A stretch of DNA of 64,000 nucleotides from contig CAMNIN010000015.1 in the NCBI GenBank assembly GCA_946540735.1, forward strand, positions 1 through 64,000, written 5' to 3'. The first letter of the stretch is position 1. Every line of letters starts with the position of its first letter. The notes under the pieces are model-generated. The model was not told where the DNA came from. It did not search any database and saw only the letters and a program-made list of their open reading frames with translations. Positions 57,647 to 64,000 of the stretch are shown piece by piece. The DNA is from an uncultured Prevotellaceae bacterium (GTDB taxonomy: Bacteria > Bacteroidota > Bacteroidia > Bacteroidales > Bacteroidaceae). The translations under genes and the position numbers were made by a program.

Positions 57647-59596
57647 TTATTTAGAATAGTTATATGATTCAAGCAGGTTGAGTGTTCTCAAGATCTCTGC
57701 CACGTTCATGGCGAACGACATGGCCCCACGTCCGAGGAACGGTGGGTTTCCGTCGAAGAGCTCACTGATCGTACCCAGGCAGTGATAGTTCATCTCATCC
57801 TCATACCCCACCATCTGTCTTTCGATGAAGCTCAGGCGGGTGCGCTTGTAGATTTTGAGGCAAGCCTCCATGTAGAAGCCACCGAGCCACGGCCATGCAG
57901 TTCCCTGATGGTAAGCATAGTCACGCTGCGTCTGCGGTCCGACATACATCGGGTTGTAACCTCCGCTTTTCGGAGAGAGCGAGCGCAGTCCCTTGGGAGT
58001 GAGCAATTCCCTCGTACAGACATCGAGCACCCCTTTCTGCTGACTTTGGTCGAGCGGAGAATAGTCGAGGGCCACGGCGAAGATCATGTTGGGCCTTACG
58101 CTCCAGTCCATCATATTTCCATCGACATAGTCATAGAGGTATCCGTATTCATTGAGGAAAGTATCCACGAACGAGCTCTTGCAGAGTTCGGCTCTTTTGC
58201 CCAGATCCTCTGCCCGCTCCGTGTTACCTTCCTCGGCAGCGATGGAAGCAGCGAATCTCAGTGCATTGTACCACAGAGCGTTGAATTCGACGATGAATCC
58301 CGTACGCGGCACGACCGGTCTTCCGTTGGCCGTGGAGTTCATCCAAGTGACGGCACGGTCACGTCCTTCGGAGTGGAGCAGTCCGTTTTCCTCGAGCGAA
58401 AGGTTAGGATGCTCATTGCCGATGATGTAATCAATGATGTCGTCGATGAGTTTGCCATACATGGAGATGCATTTCGCGCGCCCGCACTCTTTGGCGTACT
58501 GCTGTATAGCCCAGATGGCCCACAATGGAACGTCGGGTTGCTCCATCTCATAGATATGTCCTTTGATCTCTTTTCCCTCCATGAAAGCCCGGAGTTCCCG
58601 TTCTGCGGTTTTCATGACCAGTTCGAAATAGTCCTGCTCCTCGATGGCGAGAGTCAGTCCTGGCAGTGAGATGAACGTGTCTCTTGCGCGGCATTTGAAC
58701 CAAGGATATCCAGCGAGCAAGTAACGTTCGTCGTTGGGCAGTCTTTTATGGAACTGGTGAGCAGCGTTGACCAAGCAGTGGAAGAAATTGTCACGCGGGT
58801 TACGCTCAGCGACCTCGCTCTCGAAGAGTTTCTTGAGCGTAGCGGTACGGATTTTGGAAGTGGAAGCCGAGAAGACGATACTCTCCCCCTTCTTAATCTG
58901 AGCCTCGAAATAGCCCGGCACGTAGAGGTCCTCATTGGAAGCATATCCACGCTCCTGTTCTTTGGGATACTCGATACCCCTATACCAATCGGGCTGGAAG
59001 ACGAACTCGTTTTTCTTGCTGAACTGCATGTAGAGGTCGGGGTATCCGGCGTACATACACGTTTTGATACCATTGTCCACAGGAGTGTAGTCCCGGCTTG
59101 CTGTATAGTTCTCATGTGTGAAGGCCCTCACACTTCTGAAAGCCAGGAACGGTTTGAATCTCAGGGTAGTGGCAGAATGCGCATCCTCCAGTGTGTATCG
59201 GATAAGGATTCTGTCCTCATAATGCTGGAAGACGACCTCCTTTTTGAGGATTACTCCGCCCACCCTGTAGATTGTGGTGGGAACTTTGTCGCAGTCGAAC
59301 TCACGGATGTACTTGTGCCCCTTCGGGCTGTAGTTGTTGCCCTGATACTTATGGAGTCCCAAATTGAACTCAGCTCCATGCTGGATGACTGTCACGTCGA
59401 GTGAAGAGAGCAGCACATGGTTCTCGTCATCCAGCTCAGGGATGGGAACCACGAGGAGTCCGTGGTACTTGCGCGTGTTGCAGTCGACAATTGTGGAACA
59501 AGAATATGCTCCGGAGCGGTTGGTTCTCAACAGTTCACGGGGCAGTGATTCCTCCAAGTTGGTCATCAGCGCCTTTTCGAATCGTAGATAACTCAT
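57647..59596 (-). CDS. Glycogen debranching enzyme (GH133-type amylo-alpha-1,6-glucosidase)
   Basis: 649 residues from the ATG at 59596 (MSYLRFEKALMTNLEESLPR), which suits the family better than an upstream in-frame ATG at 59662 lying between the promoter and the palindrome. Two domains: N-terminal GDE_N beta-sandwich (about 1-230; LLRTNRSGAYSCSTIVDCNTRKYHGLLVVP) and an alpha/alpha barrel (about 265-640; LAGYPWFKCRARDTFISLPGLTLAI, TWMNSTANGRPVVPRTGFIVEFNALWYNAL, YHQGTAWPWLGGFYMEA). It hydrolyses alpha-1,6 branch points in glycogen. No signal peptide. First gene of the three-gene glycogen operon. Confidence 0.92.
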   Translation of the reverse strand: MSYLRFEKALMTNLEESLPRELLRTNRSGAYSCSTIVDCNTRKYHGLLVVPIPELDDENHVLLSSLDVTVIQHGAEFNLGLHKYQGNNYSPKGHKYIREFDCDKVPTTIYRVGGVILKKEVVFQHYEDRILIRYTLEDAHSATTLRFKPFLAFRSVRAFTHENYTASRDYTPVDNGIKTCMYAGYPDLYMQFSKKNEFVFQPDWYRGIEYPKEQERGYASNEDLYVPGYFEAQIKKGESIVFSASTSKIRTATLKKLFESEVAERNPRDNFFHCLVNAAHQFHKRLPNDERYLLAGYPWFKCRARDTFISLPGLTLAIEEQDYFELVMKTAERELRAFMEGKEIKGHIYEMEQPDVPLWAIWAIQQYAKECGRAKCISMYGKLIDDIIDYIIGNEHPNLSLEENGLLHSEGRDRAVTWMNSTANGRPVVPRTGFIVEFNALWYNALRFAASIAAEEGNTERAEDLGKRAELCKSSFVDTFLNEYGYLYDYVDGNMMDWSVRPNMIFAVALDYSPLDQSQQKGVLDVCTRELLTPKGLRSLSPKSGGYNPMYVGPQTQRDYAYHQGTAWPWLGGFYMEACLKIYKRTRLSFIERQMVGYEDEMNYHCLGTISELFDGNPPFLGRGAMSFAMNVAEILRTLNLLESYNYSK

Positions 59597-59649
59597 AGTT
59601 GTTCTATTAAGGTTTAAAATCGTATCAGATTCAGATAACGTCATACGTC

Positions 59650-59664
59650 CCATGCGAAGCATGG
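59650..59664 (-). promoter_or_regulatory. Palindrome in the debranching-enzyme leader
   Basis: CCATGC-gaa-GCATGG, a perfect 6-bp inverted repeat about 18 bp downstream of the -7 element. It could be an operator or a leader hairpin. Confidence 0.45.
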
Positions 59665-59681
59665 TCCTCGTTAAATCTGTT

Positions 59682-59711
59682 CAAAGTTAATCATTTTTGT
59701 CAAGTGTTCAA
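59682..59711 (-). promoter_or_regulatory. Promoter of the glycogen operon
   Basis: On the minus strand TTG (59711-59709), 19-bp spacer, TAACTTTG (59689-59682). It is back to back with the Crp-family gene promoter. Confidence 0.75.
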
Positions 59712-59803
59712 AATTATCCTCTTTTTTTTTCGACTTTTGTCTCTATTTTATGCGATTCGGGATATTTTTCCCCATCGGAAAGACTTAATCACGGGAAATT
59801 TGC

Positions 59804-59811
59804 TAATTTTG
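59804..59811 (+). promoter_or_regulatory. Promoter -7 element of the Crp-family gene
   Basis: TAATTTTG matches the consensus, 73 bp before the ATG at 59885; the -33 box is weak. Confidence 0.55.
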
Positions 59812-59884
59812 CACCACTATAGCCGTCAAGTCATTCGGCACTGTTTGTATTCAAGTAACATCACCATTCGAGAAATCCTGATCC

Positions 59885-60592
59885 ATGTCAGTTAGGCCCA
59901 ACAGCATCGACAGACACACTGCAGCCTCAGAGGTTTTGGCCATCTGGCCGTCCCTCACGGAACTTCAGCGCATGCTGATATCCGACCACCTGCATGTCAG
60001 CCGTTACAAGAAGAATGCCATCATCTATTCGGAGAAAGACACTCCGAGCCAGATGTATTTTCTTCTGAACGGCAAGGTGAAGGTGCTGAAGGACGGTGTA
60101 GGCGGCCGCAACCAGATTGTGCGTGTAGTCAAGCCCGTGGAGATGTTCGGCTACCGTGCATACTTTGCAGAAGCCAGTCACCGCACCACGGCCATGGCTT
60201 TTGAGTCGTCGGTGGTAGCCTCTGTACCAATGGAAGTCATCGAACAGGTGATGCGGAGCAATCCCGAGATGAGTCTTCAGGTTGTGCGGCACCTCTCCAT
60301 CCTGTTAGGTCAGTCGGACGACCGCACGGTCAACCTGACTCAGAAGCACATCCGGGGCCGTCTGGCCGAAGCCATTCTATTTTTGAAAGAGAATTACGGT
60401 TTGGAGGAAGACGGCAGCACGTTGAGCATTTACCTGAGCCGTGAGGATCTGGCCAATCTGTCGAACATGACCACGAGCAACGCCATCCGCACTCTGTCGG
60501 CGTTTGCAGCAGAGAAGTTGATTGCCATCGACGGCAAGAAGATCAAGATTGTCGACGAAGACGAATTGATGAAAGTCTCGAAAATGGGCTGA
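59885..60592 (+). CDS. Crp/Fnr-family transcriptional regulator
   Basis: 235 residues: N-terminal cyclic-nucleotide-binding-like beta roll (about 20-135; KKNAIIYSEKDTPSQMYFLLNGKVKVLKD, EMFGYRAYFAEASHRTTAMAFESS), long dimer helix (about 136-165), and a C-terminal winged helix (about 165-225; LYLSREDLANLSNMTTSNAIRTLSAFAAEKLIAIDGKKIKI). No Fe-S cysteines like Fnr and no clear cAMP phosphate-binding Arg motif, so the signal is unknown. It is transcribed divergently from the glycogen operon across a 288-bp gap, making that operon a candidate target. Confidence 0.9.
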   Translation: MSVRPNSIDRHTAASEVLAIWPSLTELQRMLISDHLHVSRYKKNAIIYSEKDTPSQMYFLLNGKVKVLKDGVGGRNQIVRVVKPVEMFGYRAYFAEASHRTTAMAFESSVVASVPMEVIEQVMRSNPEMSLQVVRHLSILLGQSDDRTVNLTQKHIRGRLAEAILFLKENYGLEEDGSTLSIYLSREDLANLSNMTTSNAIRTLSAFAAEKLIAIDGKKIKIVDEDELMKVSKMG

Positions 60593-60619
60593 TGAGAGTC
60601 TCTAAAACGGGCTGGCCCC

Positions 60620-61552
60620 TTACGGTATGATGAAATTGATCACCTCTTGTTCGACGTTCACTTTGAATGGTCCCACAGGAGAGTTCATGACCCTGCCATC
60701 GATACCCACGAGAGCCCTTTCCGCCTTATCGACGAAGATTTCCCTCGTACGGTAAGGATGCACGCTCCGGTGATTGAGTATTTTCCCGCTATAGAGCAGA
60801 TAGAATCCCTCTATCAGTTGAACCACTTCCGGATGATAAACCACCGACACGTCGAGCAATCCATTATAGGGCACGGCACTGGGAGTGAAGCCATATCCCT
60901 GTGCGTTGCCGATACATACCGTCATCACTTTTCTGTCGATCACATCGGTATCGATACGCAGTTTCATCTTGTATTCCAGTCGTTGGAAAATCATCAGGAG
61001 TGAAGAGGGTATGAAAGCCAGTTTTCTCCATCCGAACGAGCCGCTTGCCCTTCGCCGTTGTCTGATGACAGAGGCCACGAGTCCGATACTCAGGCAATTG
61101 AGGAAATATCGGTGGCACTTCTCGTTTTTCTGGTTGGTGTAGCGAATACATCCCAAGTCGACCTTTCTCACCCTTCCCTTTTCGATCATGTCGACACATT
61201 CTGCGATCTCATTGTCCTTGATATCCCAGAAATGGGCGAAGTCATTCATCAGTCCATTGGGAATCACGCCGAGTCTCACGGTATCCCTGATTTCTTTTGG
61301 AGTCATCATCAGGCAATTCACCGCATCGTTGAAAGCGGAGTCACCACCGACGATCACGATGGTCTTATATCCATTGTTGATCATCATTTTGACCAAGCGG
61401 TCGACGCTGCTGGAGTTCTCGCTCTGCACAAAGTCATAGCTAATGCCCTTCTCCCTGAGGCATTTCTCCACTTTTTCCCATTTCGACTGAGGTCTGAGTG
61501 CCCCACTTTTGGGGCAGAACACGATGCCCCATTTGTTTTGTTCGACTGACAT
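60620..61552 (-). CDS. Diacylglycerol/lipid-kinase family protein
   Basis: A 310-residue cytoplasmic or membrane-associated lipid kinase of the DAGK_cat/YegS fold. The nucleotide-binding loop reads VIVGGDSAFNDAVN (67-79), where the family usually has GGDGT, and the next motif is GVIPNGLMNDFAHFW rather than GTGNDFA. The rest fits: VDLGCIRYTN, YFLNCLSIGLVASVI, VCIGNAQGYGFTPSAVPYNGLLDVSVV and the terminal IDGRVMNSPVGPFKVNVEQEV. It probably phosphorylates a lipid alcohol, though the altered glycine loop makes activity less certain. It follows miaA by 18 bp in the same operon. Confidence 0.82.
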   Translation of the reverse strand: MSVEQNKWGIVFCPKSGALRPQSKWEKVEKCLREKGISYDFVQSENSSSVDRLVKMMINNGYKTIVIVGGDSAFNDAVNCLMMTPKEIRDTVRLGVIPNGLMNDFAHFWDIKDNEIAECVDMIEKGRVRKVDLGCIRYTNQKNEKCHRYFLNCLSIGLVASVIRQRRRASGSFGWRKLAFIPSSLLMIFQRLEYKMKLRIDTDVIDRKVMTVCIGNAQGYGFTPSAVPYNGLLDVSVVYHPEVVQLIEGFYLLYSGKILNHRSVHPYRTREIFVDKAERALVGIDGRVMNSPVGPFKVNVEQEVINFIIP

Positions 61553-61570
61553 ATCCGTTGTATTAGGTTT

Positions 61571-62527
61571 CTAAATCGGTTTGGGTGCGGTATCGCCAGT
61601 TTCCCGCATGATCTCGTGGATGGCTTTGACTTTCTGATCGACAGGCATCATCGCATCAATCCAGTGGATGTGTGTTCCCCGTCGCTCCATGCCCCGGAAC
61701 CACGTCATTTGCCTTTTGGCGAACTGATGGATGGCGATTTCCAGTTGCCGGAACATCTCTTCGAAAGAAAGTTTTCCGATCACGAATTCGGTTACGTATT
61801 TGTATTCCAGTCCATAATAGATGAGATCCTCGGCAGGTATACCGCTGTCGAGCAAGGCCCTCACCTCCTCCACCATACCTTCCTCCAATCGCTGGCGGAG
61901 CCTTGTAGTGATGCGTTTACGGCGTTCTTCGCGCGAGATATCCACACCTATGATGATAGAGTCAATTTTCGGGAAGAATCTATCACTGACCGGTGTATGG
62001 AGATGAAACTCTTCGATTTCGATGGCCCGGATAGCCCTCTGTGCGGTGTCCACGTCAGTGCGGTTGTGCATGATGGTGCCATTACGCCGTTTGAGCTCCT
62101 TGAGCATCTCGGTCAGTTCATCCAGGGATTTCCCCTCCAGCCTTTGTCGCAGTTCATCATTCTGCGGCACAGGTGAAAGCAGGTATCCCTTGAGCACAGC
62201 CTCGAGATACAATCCAGTCCCGCCACAGAGGATGGGGGTCATTCCCCGCTGCATGATATCGTTATATGCCTGCAGGAAATCCTGCTGATACGCAAAGAGG
62301 TTGTATTTCGTGCCCGGTTCCCTGATATCCACGAGATGGCAACGGATGTGCTTGTCGCCCACCACATAGTCGCCGAGGTCTTTCCCCGTACCGATGTCCA
62401 TGCGGCGATATACCTGACGGCTGTCGGCACTGATGATCTCGCCGCCCACATCGGCAGCGAGAGCGGCAGCCAACCGGGTTTTGCCACTTGCCGTTGGTCC
62501 GAGGATGGTGATCATCTGTCTTTTCAT
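61571..62527 (-). CDS. miaA: tRNA dimethylallyltransferase
   Basis: 318 residues. MiaA adds a dimethylallyl group to A37 of tRNAs that read codons starting with U. Walker A GPTASGKT (9-16), EIISADSRQVYRRMDIGTGKD, HLVDIREPGTKYNLFAYQQDF, ILCGGTGLYLEAVLKGY and the C-terminal RQMTWFRGMER are all diagnostic. Full length. It sits between an outer-membrane protein gene and the lipid-kinase gene, reading the same way. Confidence 0.97.
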   Translation of the reverse strand: MKRQMITILGPTASGKTRLAAALAADVGGEIISADSRQVYRRMDIGTGKDLGDYVVGDKHIRCHLVDIREPGTKYNLFAYQQDFLQAYNDIMQRGMTPILCGGTGLYLEAVLKGYLLSPVPQNDELRQRLEGKSLDELTEMLKELKRRNGTIMHNRTDVDTAQRAIRAIEIEEFHLHTPVSDRFFPKIDSIIIGVDISREERRKRITTRLRQRLEEGMVEEVRALLDSGIPAEDLIYYGLEYKYVTEFVIGKLSFEEMFRQLEIAIHQFAKRQMTWFRGMERRGTHIHWIDAMMPVDQKVKAIHEIMRETGDTAPKPI

Positions 62528-62566
62528 ATCCGGGTTGTATCAGGTGTTCTATTTTTCATCAAATGC

Positions 62567-63799
62567 TCATAACAGGAAACCCAGCCTGATCTCAGGACTG
62601 AGGAATTTGATACCAGTGTCATTGGAGATCGCGCCATTGCCATTGAATTGCATCATAATGCGCAAGGCGTGCTTGCCGAGAGCAAAGTCAGCTCCGGCTC
62701 CGATATAGAATCCCACCATGTTGCCATGGCTTCCGGCCTCTTCCAACACAGACATCTCATACCCTCCGATGTTCTCTGAATCGAATCCCGTGAGAATGTC
62801 CAGATTCAATCCGGCCCTCACCACGGGTGATATCTTGCTGTCGGGCAAGAAGCTATAGGCAAAGCCAAACTCGCCGTCGAAGAGGTTGCATCCAAATGTT
62901 CGGTCGAGGAGATATTCCTTTCCCTGCTTCAGTTCTTTCAAGTCATTTTTCTTGGTGGCGTTGCCCCGGACGTAGCCCAGGAGCACCTGGGCGGTGAGCC
63001 CACGGCTCAAGCGTGGGAAGCCGAAATCGAGACCGATCGAGAAGCGGGGACTGCTGAGGTGAAAATTGTCATAGGCAGTTTCCATGGATGATCCGCTATA
63101 TGAGAACTTATTGCACTTAGCGGTTCCGAAGAGCATGCCCGCCTCGACACGCAAGCCTTTGAAAGTGATGGAGCGCACGGACTTCTCATCATACTGGAAC
63201 TGTATGCAGTCACCCCATTCCGAACAATATTTCTCGTCGTAGTTTCTCACCAGTTTCGTGAGGTTTTGCCGCTCATAATCACTGTTCCACAAGGCATCGA
63301 CAGCCTCTGGACTGCTGGCCAGCATCTGCGAGGCTTTCAGCATGGTCTTTTGCTTCACCTCGATCACATCGGCATTGGTGACATTGTTCAAGATAGGTTC
63401 CCTCATGGGAGCCACATTGCCCTTCTCGTCGACAAAGAAATAATAGCTGATGCTGTTGTTCTTGTAATAGAACAGGCTAATCCCACCCTGAATGACATAT
63501 TCTGCGAACATCCTGGTCTCCACATCTTCGACAGGGAAGGTGCGGGAGACGTAATAGACGCCATCGTTATCAAACCGATAGCCCTGTATGTCGTATGGCA
63601 TATAATTGACGAAACTGCTGCTGTCGTCTGCGCGGAAAGAGCACTGCTGGCAATTGTAGGTGTCGGTGCGGTAGTCGATGACACCATGAATCGTGTCACC
63701 TGTCAATGTGATGACATATCCTTTCTTGGGATTGACCTGGGCCGAAACAACCAAGACAAGGGGCAGAAGAAATATGAGCAAAAGGGTTCTTTTCTTCAT
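62567..63799 (-). CDS. Outer-membrane beta-barrel protein, unassigned
   Basis: 410 residues from the ATG at 63799, which gives a clean signal peptide (about 1-20, ending VVSAQ). An N-terminal soluble part (about 21-200) begins NPKKGYVITLTGDTIHGVIDYRT, a motif common in Bacteroidetes proteins of unknown function, with a CQQC pair nearby. The C-terminal part (about 210-410) has amphipathic strands (RSITFKGLRVEAGMLFG, RFSIGLDFGFPRL, ALRIMMQFNGN) and ends EIRLGFLL, consistent with a barrel. First gene of the unit with miaA and the lipid kinase. Confidence 0.75.
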   Translation of the reverse strand: MKKRTLLLIFLLPLVLVVSAQVNPKKGYVITLTGDTIHGVIDYRTDTYNCQQCSFRADDSSSFVNYMPYDIQGYRFDNDGVYYVSRTFPVEDVETRMFAEYVIQGGISLFYYKNNSISYYFFVDEKGNVAPMREPILNNVTNADVIEVKQKTMLKASQMLASSPEAVDALWNSDYERQNLTKLVRNYDEKYCSEWGDCIQFQYDEKSVRSITFKGLRVEAGMLFGTAKCNKFSYSGSSMETAYDNFHLSSPRFSIGLDFGFPRLSRGLTAQVLLGYVRGNATKKNDLKELKQGKEYLLDRTFGCNLFDGEFGFAYSFLPDSKISPVVRAGLNLDILTGFDSENIGGYEMSVLEEAGSHGNMVGFYIGAGADFALGKHALRIMMQFNGNGAISNDTGIKFLSPEIRLGFLL

Positions 63800-63863
63800 T
63801 AAGTATTGATACACAAGATGGATAATCAATCCTCACCCTGCGGCGACAAGGTGATTACGGCTA

Positions 63864-63893
63864 CAAATTTAGTGAAAGATGAAGACAAAACAA
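63864..63893 (-). promoter_or_regulatory. Promoter of the outer-membrane protein/miaA unit
   Basis: On the minus strand TTG (63893-63891), 19-bp spacer, TAAATTTG (63871-63864). Confidence 0.7.
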
Positions 63894-63946
63894 AAAAAAA
63901 GTATCTTTTTATGGTTTTCCCCGGAGGATAGCCAGCCGTCATAGCC

Positions 63947-63977
63947 GAAAAAAGCCGTTCGGCAACCCGAACGGCTT
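63947..63977 (-). terminator. Intrinsic terminator of a gene beyond the window
   Basis: Perfect 10-bp stem AGCCGTTCGG (63976-63967) / CCGAACGGCT (63962-63953) with a 4-nt loop, then U over 63952-63948 on the minus strand. It must belong to a minus-strand gene lying past 64000. Confidence 0.85.
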
Positions 63978-64000
63978 ATATTGAATTCAAATCAGAAACT

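Noticed and set aside
1..64000. Transfer RNA, rRNA or insertion sequences
   Set aside because: All spacers were read for tRNA-like cloverleafs, transposase frames and terminal inverted repeats; none was convincing.

Overview
The window looks like a chromosomal segment from a polysaccharide-degrading member of the Bacteroidales, most probably Prevotellaceae (Prevotella/Segatella type). The signs are two SusC/SusD pairs, Bacteroidetes-type promoters (TTG, about 19-20 bp, then TAnnTTTG) in front of many transcription units, BspA-like leucine-rich-repeat proteins, a C10 (interpain/streptopain-type) peptidase, dockerin-like repeats and short C-terminal tails of the kind seen on Prevotella surface proteins. 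No rRNA, tRNA, insertion sequence, phage or CRISPR array was seen.

Left part (1-8 kb): a small PepSY-like protein, then a minus-strand unit of a GH53 endo-galactanase and a three-gene partner-switching regulator (SpoIIE-type phosphatase fused to an RsbW-like ATPase, a STAS antagonist and an AraC-type DNA-binding protein), a BspA-like repeat protein, a DUF4923-type lipoprotein and a RecD-like helicase.

8.7-18.1 kb: a tightly packed minus-strand operon with its own promoter: GH92 mannosidase, a histidine-phosphatase/GH92 fusion, GH89 alpha-N-acetylglucosaminidase and a membrane N-acetyltransferase of the lysosomal HGSNAT type. These chemistries fit stepwise removal of alpha-mannose and alpha-GlcN from a phosphorylated glycan, for example a glycosyl-inositol-phospholipid (GPI or plant/fungal GIPC) head group. 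This is the most interesting functional hypothesis in the window. 18.6-25.5 kb: a second minus-strand operon, GH28 - SusC - SusD - glycerophosphodiester phosphodiesterase.

25.5-26.4 kb: a gene-free spacer holding a candidate small RNA with its own promoter and terminator, four 56-bp tandem units that can each fold as a three-way junction, and six 20-bp tandem units.

26.4-54.8 kb, plus strand: a pectin-degradation region. In order: a small secreted protein, an outer-membrane protein, a GH28-GH105 fusion, a pectate lyase with dockerin repeats, a duplicated-module surface protein, a C10 peptidase with LRR and dockerin repeats, a very large CE8 pectin methylesterase, a 52-residue peptide gene, then SusC - SusD - DUF5123-like lipoprotein - pectate lyase - GH97. 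Together they would de-esterify, cleave, bind, import and saccharify homogalacturonan and rhamnogalacturonan.

54.9-64 kb: a glycogen-related operon (debranching enzyme, GT4 glycosyltransferase, catalytically degenerate GH57 protein), a divergent Crp-family regulator, and a minus-strand unit of an outer-membrane protein, miaA and a lipid kinase. No hybrid two-component or ECF/anti-sigma regulator for either SusCD pair lies inside the window.
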